From Pseudomonas yamanorum (lineage in GTDB: Bacteria; Pseudomonadota; Gammaproteobacteria; Pseudomonadales; Pseudomonadaceae): a stretch of DNA of 64,000 nt. Each line of letters starts with the position of its first letter. The first letter of the stretch is position 1. A program made the translations under genes and the position numbers. Positions 7,545 through 20,764 of the stretch are shown piece by piece. The stretch lies in contig NZ_LT629793.1 in NCBI RefSeq assembly GCF_900105735.1, forward strand, positions 2,170,001-2,234,000, given 5' to 3'. The notes beneath the pieces are model-generated. The model was not told the origin of the DNA. It did not search any database and worked only from the letters and a program-made list of their open reading frames with translations.

Positions 7545-10500
7545 TTAGTTCACCCAGACGCGAGCGTTACGGAACATGCGCATCCACGCGCCGTCTTCGT
7601 TCCACTCTTCCGGGCGCCACGAGTTCTGCACGGCGCGGAACACACGCTCCGGGTGCGGCATCATGATGGTGACGCGACCGTCGCGGCTGGTGAGGCCAGT
7701 AATCCCGCGCGGCGAGCCGTTCGGGTTGGCCGGGTAGCCTTCGGTGACCTTGCCGTGGTTGTCGACGAAACGCAGGGCCACGGTACCGGACAGGTCGGCT
7801 TCCAGCAGTGCTTCTTCGCTGGCGAACTCGGCATGGCCTTCACCGTGGGCGATGGCGATTGGCATGCGCGAACCGGCCATGCCCTGCAGGAAGATCGAGT
7901 TGGATTCCTGCACCTGAACCATCGCAACCCGGGCTTCGAACTGCTCGGAACGGTTACGCACGAAGTGCGGCCAGAACTCGCTGCCCGGGATCAGTTCGCT
8001 GAGGTTGGACATCATCTGGCAACCGTTGCACACACCCAGGGTGAAGCTGTCGTTACGCTCGAAGAAACCCTGGAACGCGTCGCGGGCACGGCTGTTGAAC
8101 AGGGCCGATTTGGCCCAGCCTTCACCGGCACCCAGTACGTCGCCGTAGGAGAAACCGCCGCAGGCCACGAGGCCTTTGAACTCGTTGAGGTCAACGCGAC
8201 CGGCGAGGATGTCGCTCATGTGCACGTCGATCGCATTGAAGCCGGCACGGTCGAACGCCGCCGCCATTTCCACCTGGCCGTTGACGCCCTGCTCACGCAG
8301 TACGGCAACTTGTGGGCGGATGCCTTTCTTGATGTAAGGCGCGGCGATGTCGTGGTTGACGTCGAAGCTGAGCTTGGTGCTCAGGCCCGGGTTGTCTTCT
8401 TCCAGGATGACGTCGAATTCCTGCTCGGCGCAGTCGGCGTTGTCACGCAGGCGCTGGATCTGGTAGCTGGTCTCGGCCCACTGGCGTTGCAGCAAGCGGC
8501 GCTGGCCTTCAAACACGGTTTCGCCGTTGAAGACGATGTTGATTTCACCGTTGTTGATCGGCTGGCCAACCACGGCCACGCAGTCACCCAGGCCAGCAGC
8601 GCTGAACTGTGCGAGTACGTCTGGCGTTGCGTCCTGGCGAACCTGGATCACGGCGCCCAGTTCTTCGTTGAACAGGATTGCCGCGATATCGGCGGAAGTT
8701 TCTGCCAGGCCATCGAGGTTCAGGTTCAGGCCGCAGTGACCGGCGAAGGCCATCTCCACGGCGCTGGTCAGCAAACCACCGTCGGAACGGTCGTGGTAAG
8801 CCAGCAGGTGACCGTCGGCGTTCAAGCCCTGGATCACGGCAAAGAAGGCTTTCAGGTCTTCGGCGTCGTCGACGTCCGGGGCCTGTTTGCCGAGCTTGCC
8901 GTGCACCTGGGCGAGGATCGAGGCCCCCATGCGGTTCTGGCCATGACCGAGGTCGATCAGGATCAGGTCGGTGGTGCCCTTGTCCATGCGCAGTTGCGGG
9001 GTCAGGGTCTGGCGGATGTCGGTGACCGGCGCAAAGCCGGTGACGATCAGCGACAGCGGCGAGGTGACGCTCTTGTCCACGCCTTCATCGTTCCAGCGGG
9101 TGGCCATGGACATGGAGTCCTTGCCCACCGGAATGGTAATGCCCAGCTCAGGGCACAGCTCCATGCCGACCGCTTTCACGGTGTCGTACAGACGCGCATC
9201 TTCACCCGGGTGACCGGCAGCGGACATCCAGTTGGCCGACAGTTTGATGTCGGAGATCTTGGCGATTCGCGACGCTGCGATGTTGGTCAGGGTTTCGCCG
9301 ATGGCCATGCGGCCCGACGCCGGAGCGTCCAGCAGCGCCAGCGGAGTGCGCTCGCCCATGGCCATCGCTTCACCGGTGTACACGTCGAAGCTGGTGGCGG
9401 TAACGGCAACGTCAGCCACTGGAACCTGCCACGGGCCGACCATCTGATCACGGGCAACCAGACCGGTAATGGTGCGGTCGCCGATGGTGATCAGGAAGCT
9501 TTTGCTGGCAACGGCCGGGTGGTGCAGGACGCGCTCCACGCAGTCGGCGATGGCCAGGGTCGACGGATCAAAATCGTCGCCCAGTTCGTTTTCACGCACG
9601 GCCGAACGGTGCATGCGCGGGGCTTTGCCCAGCAGCACTTCCAGCGGCATGTCCACCGGGCTGTTGCCGAAGTGGCTGTCGGTGACCGTCAGTTGCGGCT
9701 CGGCAGTGGCTTCGCCGACCACGGCAAACGGGCAGCGCTCGCGCTCGCAGATCGCCTGGAAGCGTTCGAAGTCGGCAGGGCCGACGGCCAGGACGTAACG
9801 CTCCTGGGATTCGTTGCTCCAGATTTCGTGCGGGGCCATGCCCGGCTCGTCGTTTGGAATGTTGCGCAGTTCGAAACGGCCGCCACGGTCGCCATCGTTG
9901 ACCAGTTCCGGGAAGGCGTTGGACAAACCACCCGCGCCGACGTCGTGGATGAAGCTGATGGGGTTCTTGTCACCCAACTGCCAGCAACGGTCGATGACTT
10001 CCTGGCAACGGCGCTCCATCTCAGGGTTTTCACGCTGAACGGAAGCGAAGTCCAGGTCGGCCGAGCTGGTGCCGGTAGCCATGGAGGAAGCGGCGCCGCC
10101 GCCCAGGCCGATCAGCATCGCCGGGCCACCGAGGACGATCAGCTTGGAGCCGACCAGAATCTCGCCTTTCTGTACGTGCTCGGCGCGGATGTTGCCCATG
10201 CCGCCGGCCAACATGATCGGCTTGTGGTAACCGCGCACTTCATCGCCACGCGGAGTGGTGATGGACTGTTCGAAAGTACGGAAGTAGCCGGTCAGGGCCG
10301 GACGCCCGAATTCGTTGTTGAACGCAGCGCCGCCCAGCGGGCCTTCGATCATGATGTCCAGCGCAGTGACGATGCGCTCAGGCTTGCCGTACGGCACTTC
10401 CCACGGCTGCTCGAAGCCCGGGATCTGCAGGTTGGACACGGTGAAGCCGGTGAGGCCAGCCTTTGGCTTGGCACCACGACCGGTTGCACCTTCGTCGCGA

Positions 10501-11441
10501 ATCTCGCCGCCGGAACCGGTGGCTGCACCCGGGAACGGGGCAATCGCGGTCGGGTGGTTGTGGGTCTCGACTTTCATCAGGATGTGCACCGGCTCCTGCA
10601 CCGCGCCGTACTGGCGGGTCTCAGGGTCCGGGAAGAAACGGCCGGCGACGGAGCCGACGATGACCGAGGCGTTGTCCTTATACGCCGACAGAACGCCTTC
10701 GCTGTGCATCACGTAGGTGTTCTTGATCATGCCGAACAGGCTTTTTTCCTGGCTCTGGCCGTCGATGTCCCAACTGGCGTTGAAGATCTTGTGACGGCAG
10801 TGCTCGGAGTTCGCCTGGGCGAACATCATCAGTTCGATGTCGTGGGGATTGCGCTTCAGGCCGATGAACGCGTTGACCAGGTAGTCAATTTCGTCTTCGG
10901 CCAGGGCCAGGCCCAATTCGGTGTTGGCGGTTTCCAGGGCGGCGCGACCACCACCGAGCACGTCAATCGCGGTCAGCGGCTTGGGCTCGGCGTGGCTGAA
11001 CAGACCGGCGGCCTGTTCCAGCTGGCCCACGATGATCTGGGTCATGCGGTCGTGCAGGCTGCTGGCGATCAGCTCGGCCTCGGCCTCGCTGAACTGGCCG
11101 GCTACATAGAAGGCGATCCCGCGTTCCAGGCGCTGGATTTTTTCCAGGCCGCAGTTGCGGGCGATGTCGCTGGCCTTGCTCGACCAGGGCGAGATGGTGC
11201 CGAACCGTGGCAAAACCAGGAACAAGCGGCCCGCAGGCTCTTGAACTGGAACGCTGGGACCGTACTTCAGAAGGCGCGCCAGCACTTGCTGTTCGTCGGC
11301 GGTCAAAACGCCGGTAACGTCGGCGAAGTGAGCAAATTCAGCATACAAGCCACTGACAGAAGGTACCTTCTGGCTCAGTTGCTCAAGGAGTTTGCTGTGG
11401 CGAAAGGCAGAAAGGGCAGGAGCGCCGCGCAGGATCAACAT
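7545..11441 (-). CDS. purL: Phosphoribosylformylglycinamidine synthase (large single-chain)
   Basis: The enzyme makes FGAM from FGAR, glutamine and ATP in de novo purine synthesis. The start [10 protein letters not shown] at 11441 gives 1298 aa, the usual length of the gammaproteobacterial PurL; in-frame codons up to 11525 lie upstream of a candidate -10 box and are not needed. It has the N-terminal PurS-like region, two AIRS-type ATP-binding halves ([30 protein letters not shown]), and a C-terminal class I glutaminase with the nucleophile in [12 protein letters not shown] and a terminal HPERVFR motif. The opposite strand is open over the whole gene, which is a composition effect. Confidence 0.98.
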   Translation of the reverse strand: MLILRGAPALSAFRHSKLLEQLSQKVPSVSGLYAEFAHFADVTGVLTADEQQVLARLLKYGPSVPVQEPAGRLFLVLPRFGTISPWSSKASDIARNCGLEKIQRLERGIAFYVAGQFSEAEAELIASSLHDRMTQIIVGQLEQAAGLFSHAEPKPLTAIDVLGGGRAALETANTELGLALAEDEIDYLVNAFIGLKRNPHDIELMMFAQANSEHCRHKIFNASWDIDGQSQEKSLFGMIKNTYVMHSEGVLSAYKDNASVIVGSVAGRFFPDPETRQYGAVQEPVHILMKVETHNHPTAIAPFPGAATGSGGEIRDEGATGRGAKPKAGLTGFTVSNLQIPGFEQPWEVPYGKPERIVTALDIMIEGPLGGAAFNNEFGRPALTGYFRTFEQSITTPRGDEVRGYHKPIMLAGGMGNIRAEHVQKGEILVGSKLIVLGGPAMLIGLGGGAASSMATGTSSADLDFASVQRENPEMERRCQEVIDRCWQLGDKNPISFIHDVGAGGLSNAFPELVNDGDRGGRFELRNIPNDEPGMAPHEIWSNESQERYVLAVGPADFERFQAICERERCPFAVVGEATAEPQLTVTDSHFGNSPVDMPLEVLLGKAPRMHRSAVRENELGDDFDPSTLAIADCVERVLHHPAVASKSFLITIGDRTITGLVARDQMVGPWQVPVADVAVTATSFDVYTGEAMAMGERTPLALLDAPASGRMAIGETLTNIAASRIAKISDIKLSANWMSAAGHPGEDARLYDTVKAVGMELCPELGITIPVGKDSMSMATRWNDEGVDKSVTSPLSLIVTGFAPVTDIRQTLTPQLRMDKGTTDLILIDLGHGQNRMGASILAQVHGKLGKQAPDVDDAEDLKAFFAVIQGLNADGHLLAYHDRSDGGLLTSAVEMAFAGHCGLNLNLDGLAETSADIAAILFNEELGAVIQVRQDATPDVLAQFSAAGLGDCVAVVGQPINNGEINIVFNGETVFEGQRRLLQRQWAETSYQIQRLRDNADCAEQEFDVILEEDNPGLSTKLSFDVNHDIAAPYIKKGIRPQVAVLREQGVNGQVEMAAAFDRAGFNAIDVHMSDILAGRVDLNEFKGLVACGGFSYGDVLGAGEGWAKSALFNSRARDAFQGFFERNDSFTLGVCNGCQMMSNLSELIPGSEFWPHFVRNRSEQFEARVAMVQVQESNSIFLQGMAGSRMPIAIAHGEGHAEFASEEALLEADLSGTVALRFVDNHGKVTEGYPANPNGSPRGITGLTSRDGRVTIMMPHPERVFRAVQNSWRPEEWNEDGAWMRMFRNARVWVN

Positions 11442-11484
11442 CTTCGGGACAGCCTCGGGAAGGGGGTGTGCTTTGAGGCCGTGC

Positions 11485-11490
11485 ATTCTA
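11485..11490 (-). promoter_or_regulatory. Candidate -10 box of purL
   Basis: On the minus strand TAGAAT lies 43 bases before the purL ATG in the context GCTAGAATGC. No good -35 is seen 16-18 bases upstream, so this is a weak call. It supports the shorter purL start. Confidence 0.35.
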
Positions 11491-11557
11491 GCGTAAACCG
11501 TCGCCAACGGCACCCGAAACGGCACCTATGGCCGCTGCCGGACGTCAGTTGGCATAA

Positions 11558-13189
<1,632 letters not shown>

Positions 13190-13218
13190 TCCCCCGATTC
13201 TCCAAACACCACAAAACC

Positions 13219-13313
13219 AATGTGGGAGCGGGCTTGCTCGCGAATGCGGTATGTCAGCCGGCAAATGCATTAACTGACACACCGCATTCGCGAGCAAGCC
13301 CGCTCCCACATTT
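13219..13313. repeat. REP pair with a perfect 32-base inverted repeat
   Basis: The left arm 13219-13250 and right arm 13281-13312 are exact reverse complements, each holding the core GTGGGAGCGGGCTTGCTCGC; the spacer adds a weaker GTCAG/CTGAC pair. It separates the convergent mltF and trehalose operon ends and could act as a shared 3' hairpin. Confidence 0.92.
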
Positions 13314-13326
13314 GATCTCCGTTGAT

Positions 13327-13629
13327 TTATAGAGCGGTGTTCAGGCCGGTAAGCAAGTGCACTACCCCACCCGCCAACACCATCACGCCCGGCACGCCTG
13401 CCACCTTCAACGCGTTCGCATCCAACCGCCCCGCATCCTTCAATTGCACCCGCACCCGGGTCAGTGCCACCCGCTGCTGCGACGTGAGATTCTCCGCGCC
13501 GCCCAGCGCATTCAGCACCGCCGGCGCCAGCGCTGTTTCGCCCGCTGACGCAACAACCGCCTGTGGCGTTTCAAGCACCAGATCCGGCGTCAGGGCCTTC
13601 CAGAACGCCCGCTGAAATTTCTCGAACAT
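13327..13629 (-). CDS. Stand-alone EIIB-like domain lacking the phospho-cysteine
   Basis: A 100-aa protein starting MFEKFQRAFWKAL, with no signal peptide. Residues 36-100 align with the EIIB domain of glucose-type permeases (NALGGAENL then TRVRVQLKD then a GGVVHLLTGL end). At the place of the phosphorylated cysteine it has alanine (VALTRVR, Ala 55). It begins one base after the stop of the EIIA-HPr-EI gene, so the two are translationally coupled. Without the cysteine it cannot carry phosphate in the usual way. A regulatory or docking role is possible but unproven. The start at 13629 is preferred over an upstream in-frame one inside the previous gene. Confidence 0.82.
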   Translation of the reverse strand: MFEKFQRAFWKALTPDLVLETPQAVVASAGETALAPAVLNALGGAENLTSQQRVALTRVRVQLKDAGRLDANALKVAGVPGVMVLAGGVVHLLTGLNTAL

Positions 13630-13630
13630 G

Positions 13631-16162
13631 TCAGTGCTCCACAACCAATGAGGTTTCAACGGTAGCCGCGTGGTAAAGGCGCAACGCGTCACGTACCTGC
13701 GCCGCTTCTTCCAGGCCGAGCACCTGGCGAGCGATGGATTGGCAGTCCGCCAGGTCCAGCTCGCGCACGGTGGCCTTGATGGTCGGGATCAGCGGCACGC
13801 TGACCGACAACTCATCCACCCCCAACCCGATCAGCACCGGCACCGCCAGCGCTTCAGACGCCAACGCCCCGCACACGCCGACCCACTTGCCATGGGCATG
13901 GGCCGCCTTGACGGTGCTGGCGATCAGGCGCAGCACCGCGGGGTGAAAGCTGTCAGCCTGGCTGGCGAGCCGCGGGTGATCGCGGTCCATCGCCAGGGTG
14001 TATTGGGTCAGGTCGTTGGTGCCGATGGAGAAGAAATCCACCTCCGGCGCAAACAGATCGGCCATCAACGCCGCCGACGGCACTTCGATCATGATTCCCA
14101 GCTTCGGCAACTCCGTCAGCCCCAGGACCAACGCTTCCTCTTCAAGAATCTTCCGCGCCAGGCGCAATTCCGAAAGCAGGCTGACCATCGGCAACATGAT
14201 GTGCAGACGGGCGAAACCGGCACTGGCGAGAATCGCGCGGAATTGTTCGCGCAGCAGTTCCGGGCGCTCCAGGCACAGGCGAATCCCGCGCAGGCCGAGG
14301 AACGGGTTGGTCTCGCTGTCCATTGGCACATAGGCCAGCGGCTTGTCGCCACCGACATCCAGGGTGCGCACGACCAGATTGCGTTCGGGGCCCAACGCAC
14401 GGGCGATGGCGCTGTAGGTGCCCGCCTGTTCTTCGGGGCTCGGCGCGCGGTTGCGGTCCAGATACAGGAACTCGGAACGCAGCAAACCGACGCCTTCGCC
14501 CCCCAGGGACAACGCCTGCTCCACCTCCTGCAACGACGCGACGTTGGCCGTCACTTCGACGTGATGACCGTCGCGAGTGGTGGCGGGCAATGAAGCCTGT
14601 TCCACTTCCCGCTGGCGGCGAAGCACGTGCTGTTGGCGGGTGACTTGCAGCTGCTCGATCTCGGCCAGGTCCGGGTTCAGGTGCAGCTCGCCTTTGTCGG
14701 CATCCAGCAGCACTTGTTTACCGTTGACCAACTCCAGCACCTGCGCCGGCACGCCGCAGATGGCCGGCAAACCAAGGGCGCGGGCAAGGATAGCGACGTG
14801 GCTGGTAGCGCCACCGCCCACCGTGACGAAGCCCAACACCCTGCGGGTGTCGAGGCTGGCAGTTTGCGAAGGCGTCAGTTGCTCGGCAATCAGGATCGCC
14901 TGCTCCGGTAAATCCCAGGCGCGGTCCTGAACCCCGAGGATCAGTTTCAGCACCCGCTGGCCAACGTCTGCCAGGTCGGCAGCCCGCTCGGCAAGCAAGG
15001 CATTGCCCAGGCCCTGGAAGAGCGTGGCGGTGGCTTCGGTGGCGCTGTTCCAGGCGAAGGCCGCGCTTTTGCCCTGGTCCAGCAGATCGCGGGTTTGTTC
15101 CAGCAGGGCCGGATCGTCCAGCAACTCCTGATGGGCGCGGAAGATCTCGGACTGGGCGGTGCCGATGGCCTTTTCCTGCAAGGCTTGCAGCGCCTGATTG
15201 GCGTTGTTCAGGGCATGGGTCAGGGCCGCGCGCTCCAGCGCCTCACCTTTGCCGGCTTCGGCGAAGGTCAATGCCGGTTCTTTAACCTGCACCACTTGGC
15301 CAAACGCCGAACCGGGCGAGGCACACACACCGCGCAGCATGGTCGCCGATGAATCAGGCGCCACGGGTGCAGCAGCAGGTGAATGAGCGGTGACGGCTTC
15401 CCCGCAACCTTCGGCCAGCAAGGTTACCAGCGCCTGGATCGCCGCTTCGGCGTCCTCACCTGCCGCACTGACTTGCACGGTGTCACCCTGCACCGTCTGC
15501 AACGCCATGATCCGCACCAGCGACTTGGCGTTGGCGCTCTCGGTTTGCTTGTGCAGGTAAATACTCGCCTTGAAGCCTTTGGCGGCCTGCGCCAGCACCG
15601 CCGCCGGGCGCGCATGCAGGCCGTTGGCGTTGGGCAAGGTCAGTGGTTTGGAGAACAGGGCGTCACCCTCCTCGTCTTTTACCTCGTCGGCAACAGCTTG
15701 CGGCGTTACTCGCAGCAGCGGTTGCCCCACATCGACCAAACCCTGCTCGGGCGTCAGCAGCTTGAAGGGCTCACCACTGACCACCAGCATCAGGGTCAGC
15801 AAACTACGGGCATTGAGCGCTACGTAGTCGGCATCGAATTCAATCAGCGGTTGCCCGGCTTCCACCCGCTGGCCTTCCTCGACCAATCGGGTGAAACCCT
15901 TGCCCGCAAGATTCACGGTGTCCAGGCCGATATGCATCAGCACCTGGACGCCGTTGTCGTCGGTGACACTCACCGCGTGACCACTGTCCTGGATATTGCT
16001 GATCACCCCGGCCAGCGGCGCGCAGAGGGTCTGCGAGGTCGGATCGATGCACAGACCATCGCCAATCAGGCGACTGGAGAACACCGGATCAGGCACCTGG
16101 TCCAGGGCGAGCAGCACCCCGGACAACGGCGCCAGCAATTCCAGGGGTTGAGTTGTGGTCAT
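13631..16162 (-). CDS. PTS phosphotransfer fusion EIIA-HPr-EI of the trehalose system
   Basis: An 843-aa paralogue of the protein at 2404-4926 with the same order. EIIA comes first (VQVLMHIGLDTV holds the phospho-His), then HPr (NANGLHARPA with the active His; Ser in NAKSLVRIMAL), then EI (GGGATSHVAILARALG, GTNDLTQYTLAMDRDH, GVCGALASEAL). It takes phosphate from PEP and passes it to an EIIB. TreB has EIIB and EIIC but no EIIA, so this chain completes the trehalose PTS. It lies 48 bases after the porin gene in the same direction. The two fusions are clearly diverged rather than a recent duplication. Confidence 0.93.
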   Translation of the reverse strand: MTTTQPLELLAPLSGVLLALDQVPDPVFSSRLIGDGLCIDPTSQTLCAPLAGVISNIQDSGHAVSVTDDNGVQVLMHIGLDTVNLAGKGFTRLVEEGQRVEAGQPLIEFDADYVALNARSLLTLMLVVSGEPFKLLTPEQGLVDVGQPLLRVTPQAVADEVKDEEGDALFSKPLTLPNANGLHARPAAVLAQAAKGFKASIYLHKQTESANAKSLVRIMALQTVQGDTVQVSAAGEDAEAAIQALVTLLAEGCGEAVTAHSPAAAPVAPDSSATMLRGVCASPGSAFGQVVQVKEPALTFAEAGKGEALERAALTHALNNANQALQALQEKAIGTAQSEIFRAHQELLDDPALLEQTRDLLDQGKSAAFAWNSATEATATLFQGLGNALLAERAADLADVGQRVLKLILGVQDRAWDLPEQAILIAEQLTPSQTASLDTRRVLGFVTVGGGATSHVAILARALGLPAICGVPAQVLELVNGKQVLLDADKGELHLNPDLAEIEQLQVTRQQHVLRRQREVEQASLPATTRDGHHVEVTANVASLQEVEQALSLGGEGVGLLRSEFLYLDRNRAPSPEEQAGTYSAIARALGPERNLVVRTLDVGGDKPLAYVPMDSETNPFLGLRGIRLCLERPELLREQFRAILASAGFARLHIMLPMVSLLSELRLARKILEEEALVLGLTELPKLGIMIEVPSAALMADLFAPEVDFFSIGTNDLTQYTLAMDRDHPRLASQADSFHPAVLRLIASTVKAAHAHGKWVGVCGALASEALAVPVLIGLGVDELSVSVPLIPTIKATVRELDLADCQSIARQVLGLEEAAQVRDALRLYHAATVETSLVVEH

Positions 16163-16210
16163 GACTTCACCTGCTGTTTTGTTCTGTAAAAATCATTGAA
16201 TGGGGGCGAC

Positions 16211-17461
<1,251 letters not shown>

Positions 17462-17468
17462 TTAAGCG

Positions 17469-17490
17469 CCCCGGCTCTCCCACGCCGGGG
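17469..17490 (-). other. Intercistronic hairpin between treC and the porin gene
   Basis: CCCCGGC at 17469-17475 pairs with GCCGGGG at 17484-17490. On the minus strand it is followed by CGCTT and an A run rather than a T run, so it is not a standard terminator. It may mark mRNA processing or stability before the porin gene. Confidence 0.5.
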
Positions 17491-17502
17491 GTAAAGCGGG
17501 TC

Positions 17503-19149
17503 TCAGTCCTTGAGGTGCAGCACAAACGATTCATACGGGCGCAGCGAGACCTGGTTCGAACGCTGTGGGCAGTCGTCGTAGTTGCTGATCAGCAGGCGTT
17601 GCTCACTTGCCGCCGTCAGCAGGCCATCGGGCAGTTCGATCTGGCAGGGCGTACCGTAGAAGTTGTTCAGCACCAGCAGGCGCTCGCCGTGGCCTTCGCG
17701 CAGGTACGCCCAGACCTGGGTGTGCTGCGGCAGCAGTTGGCGATAAACGCCTTCCTGAATCAGCGGCTCGTGCCGACGCAGTTCGATCAACGCGCGGTAG
17801 TGATGCAGCACCGAATGCGGGTCATCCAGCTGGCTTTGCACGTTGATCTGCGCCGCGTTGGCCGGGATGCCGATCCACGGTTCGCCGCGGCTGAAGCCGG
17901 CGTTTTGCTCGGCATTCCATTGCATCGGCGTGCGGCCGTTGTCGCGGGACTTCTGCATGATCGCCGCCATGCTCGACGCCTCGGATTCACCCGCCTCGCG
18001 CTTGAGCCGGTAGATGTTCAGGGTTTCGACATCCCGGTATTGGTCGATGGTGTCGAAGCCCGGGTTGGTCATGCCCAACTCTTCGCCCTGGTACACAAAA
18101 GGCGTGCCCTGGAGGAAGTGCAGCGCGGTGGCGAGCATCTTCGCCGAGACCACGCGGTGCTCGCCGTCGTCACCAAAACGCGAGACCACCCGCGGCTGGT
18201 CGTGGTTACACCAGAACAGCGCATTCCAGCCACCACCGGCCTGCATGCCGAGTTGCCAGTCGGAAAGAATCTGCTTGAGTTGCAGGAAGTCGAAGTCGGC
18301 CGCCACCCACTTTTGCAGGTTCGGATAATCGACTTTCAGGTGGTGAAAGTTGAAGGTCATCGACAGTTCTTTCGACTGTGGATTCGAATAACGAATGCAG
18401 TGCTCAAGGCTGGTGGACGACATCTCGCCGACGTTGATCAGGTCATGCCCCTCGAACACTTCGCGGTGCATTTCCTTCAGGTATTCGTGCACGTTCGGGC
18501 CGTCGGTGTAAAAGCGCCGACCGTCGCTGTTGTCTTCCGGGAAATCCGCCGGCTTGGAGATCAGGTTGATCACGTCCAGGCGGAAACCGCCCACGCCCTT
18601 GTCGCGCCAGAAGCGCATCAACTTGAACACTTCGGCGCGCACCTTGGGGTTGTCCCAATTCAGGTCGGCCTGGGTGTGGTCGAACAGGTGCAGGAAGTAC
18701 TGGCCGGTCTGCGCCTCGTATTCCCAGGCCGAGCCGCCGAACTTGGATTCCCAGTTGTTCGGCTGGTCGCGCCAGATGTAGAAGTCGCGGTACGGGTTGT
18801 CTAGGCTGCTGCGGGCCTGCTGGAACCACTCGTGTTCGATGGAGGTGTGGTTGACCACGATGTCGAGCATCAGCGTGATGCCGCGCTTGGCGGCTTCACT
18901 GATCAGCAGGTCGCAATCGGCCATGGTCCCGTAGCTTGGGTCGATGGCGTAGTAGTCACTGATGTCGTAGCCGTTGTCGCGTTGCGGCGAGCGCAGGAAC
19001 GGGGTGATCCACAGGCAGTCAACGCCCAGCCACTTCAGGTAATCAAGCTTGTCCACGATGCCCAGCAGGTCACCGGTGGCGTTACCCGCGTGGCTATGAA
19101 AGCTTTTTGGGTAGATCTGGTAGATCACCGAGTGTTGCCAGTTTTGCAT
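17503..19149 (-). CDS. treC: Trehalose-6-phosphate hydrolase (alpha,alpha-phosphotrehalase)
   Basis: The enzyme splits trehalose-6-phosphate into glucose and glucose-6-phosphate in the cytoplasm. The ATG at 19149 gives 548 aa and has AAGGAA just upstream; an in-frame TTG at 19164 overlaps that site and is not preferred. GH13 motifs are clear: GVDCLWITPFLRSP, DIVVNHTS (region I), GGFRLDVINLISKP with the nucleophile Asp (region II), VGEMSS with the acid/base Glu (region III) and WCNHDQPRVVSRFGD (region IV). It follows treB by 65 bases. Confidence 0.95.
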   Translation of the reverse strand: MQNWQHSVIYQIYPKSFHSHAGNATGDLLGIVDKLDYLKWLGVDCLWITPFLRSPQRDNGYDISDYYAIDPSYGTMADCDLLISEAAKRGITLMLDIVVNHTSIEHEWFQQARSSLDNPYRDFYIWRDQPNNWESKFGGSAWEYEAQTGQYFLHLFDHTQADLNWDNPKVRAEVFKLMRFWRDKGVGGFRLDVINLISKPADFPEDNSDGRRFYTDGPNVHEYLKEMHREVFEGHDLINVGEMSSTSLEHCIRYSNPQSKELSMTFNFHHLKVDYPNLQKWVAADFDFLQLKQILSDWQLGMQAGGGWNALFWCNHDQPRVVSRFGDDGEHRVVSAKMLATALHFLQGTPFVYQGEELGMTNPGFDTIDQYRDVETLNIYRLKREAGESEASSMAAIMQKSRDNGRTPMQWNAEQNAGFSRGEPWIGIPANAAQINVQSQLDDPHSVLHHYRALIELRRHEPLIQEGVYRQLLPQHTQVWAYLREGHGERLLVLNNFYGTPCQIELPDGLLTAASEQRLLISNYDDCPQRSNQVSLRPYESFVLHLKD

Positions 19150-19174
19150 GGTGGGTTCCTTCAATTTGAAATGC

Positions 19175-19219
19175 GATCAACTGTGGGAGCTGGCTTGCCT
19201 GCGATAGCGGTAGGTCAGG
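19175..19219. repeat. Single diverged REP copy between treB and treC
   Basis: One REP-like half with the core GTGGGAGCTGGCTTGCCTGCG lies in the treB-treC gap and runs up to the treB stop codon. It has no inverted partner nearby. A hairpin here could affect treC level relative to treB. Confidence 0.75.
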
Positions 19220-20657
19220 CGACCCTGTATCCAGGCCGAACAATCTTCATGCTCAGCACACAGGTCAAAACAAACGGCACGACAATCGCAACGACCATGC
19301 CGATGACAAAACTTGGGATGTATTGCGGGATGATCGAGATGAACCCGGGCAAGCCACCCACGCCAATGGCCGAGGCCTGGACCTTGTTCAGCGACAGGAA
19401 AATACTGCCCAGCGCCGAGCCGGTCAGGGCGGCATAGAACGGAAACTTGAAGCGCAGGTTGACCCCGAACATCGCCGGCTCCGTGATGCCGAAGTAAGCG
19501 GAAATCGCCGAGGTGGAGGCCATGCTTTTGTCCCGCGCATTGCGGCTCATGTAGAACACGCCGAGCGCCGCGCTGCCCTGGGCCAGGTTGGACATGACGA
19601 TCATCGGCCAGATAAAGGTGCCGCCCTGGGTGGAGATCAGTTGCAGGTCCACGGCGAGGAACATGTGGTGCATGCCGGTGATCACCAGCGGTGCGTACAG
19701 CAGGCCGAAAATGGCACCGCCGACCATGGGCGCCAGGTCAAACAGAGTGACCACGCCTTCGGTGATCAGGATGCCGAGGTGACGGGTCACCGGGCCGATG
19801 ATCGCCAGCGCCAGCACGCCAGTGACGACGATGGTGGTGATCGGCACCACCAGCAATTGGATGGCATTCGGCACCCGCGCCCGCAGCCATTTTTCAATCA
19901 CGCTCATCACGTAGGCGGCCAGCAGGATCGGCAGGATCTGGCCCTGGTAACCAACCTTCTCGATCTTGAACCAACCGAAAATATCGAAGTACGGCAGGCT
20001 CTGGCCGTCGAGACCGGCGACCGCCTTGCCGTAGTTCCAGGCGTTGAGCAAATCGGGGTGCACCAGCATCAGGCCGAGGACGATGCCGAGAATTTCACTG
20101 CCACCAAAGCGCTTGGCCGCCGACCAGCCCACCAACGCCGGCAGGAACACGAACGAGGTGTTGGCCATCAGGTTGATCAGGCTCCACAGGCCATCCAGGT
20201 TCGGATAGGCGTCGAGCAGGGTCTTGTCCGCGATGAACATGCCCTTGGCGCCCATCAGGTTGTTCACCCCCATGAGCAAACCGGCAATGATCAGCGCCGG
20301 CAAAATCGGCATGAACACGTCGGAGAACACCCGCACCAGGCGCTGCATCGGGTTTATTTTGTCGGCGCTTTTCTGTTTCACGTCAGCGATGGTCGACGCG
20401 GCGAGGCCGGTTTGCTCACGCAGGGCGGCGTAGACCTTTTCCACTTCGCCGGGGCCGATCACGATCTGGAACAGGCCGCCGGTGAAGAACGAACCCTTGA
20501 CCAGGTCGACCTGATTCAGCTCGCCGCTGTTGGCCAGGCTCGGGTCCTTGAGGGCCAGGCGCAGGCGGGTCACGCAGTGGGCAGCTTGCTCAAGGTTGTC
20601 GCTGCCACCGAGGTTCTTGAGAATCTCGCGGGCAATATTCGGATAGTCGTGGCTCAT
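19215..20657 (-). CDS. treB: PTS trehalose permease EIIBC
   Basis: A 480-aa inner-membrane permease that imports trehalose and phosphorylates it at carbon 6. The N-terminal EIIB has the phospho-Cys 28 in AAHCVTRLRLAL. EIIC begins around residue 105 (VFSDVFMPILPALIIAGLLMG) and has about ten hydrophobic segments, with GMHHMFLAVDLQLI and ISAYFGITEPAMFGV motifs of the sucrose/trehalose family. No EIIA is attached, as usual for TreB. It is the first gene of the operon and diverges from treR across a region with two operators. Confidence 0.95.
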   Translation of the reverse strand: MSHDYPNIAREILKNLGGSDNLEQAAHCVTRLRLALKDPSLANSGELNQVDLVKGSFFTGGLFQIVIGPGEVEKVYAALREQTGLAASTIADVKQKSADKINPMQRLVRVFSDVFMPILPALIIAGLLMGVNNLMGAKGMFIADKTLLDAYPNLDGLWSLINLMANTSFVFLPALVGWSAAKRFGGSEILGIVLGLMLVHPDLLNAWNYGKAVAGLDGQSLPYFDIFGWFKIEKVGYQGQILPILLAAYVMSVIEKWLRARVPNAIQLLVVPITTIVVTGVLALAIIGPVTRHLGILITEGVVTLFDLAPMVGGAIFGLLYAPLVITGMHHMFLAVDLQLISTQGGTFIWPMIVMSNLAQGSAALGVFYMSRNARDKSMASTSAISAYFGITEPAMFGVNLRFKFPFYAALTGSALGSIFLSLNKVQASAIGVGGLPGFISIIPQYIPSFVIGMVVAIVVPFVLTCVLSMKIVRPGYRVA

Positions 20658-20721
20658 GCTTGGTATCCACTTTGGTTTTTTTTATTGGGGCGGTCATAGG
20701 CAGCACGCCGAGGCCAAAAGT

Positions 20722-20737
20722 ACTCGTCTGTACGAGT
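20722..20737. promoter_or_regulatory. TreR operator 1 (predicted)
   Basis: The palindrome ACTCGT-CTGT-ACGAGT lies in the treB-treR gap. Its centre is 26 bases from a second copy. On the minus strand it sits between TTGCTT and TACTTT (17-base gap), a plausible treB promoter, so binding would block treB transcription. Confidence 0.75.
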
Positions 20738-20746
20738 TAAAGCAAT

Positions 20747-20764
20747 AACTCGTATGTACGAGTT
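20747..20764. promoter_or_regulatory. TreR operator 2 (predicted)
   Basis: The palindrome AACTCGT-ATGT-ACGAGTT has seven-base arms and the same core as operator 1. Two copies on nearly the same helical face (26 bases apart) suggest cooperative binding of a GntR dimer pair. Confidence 0.78.
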
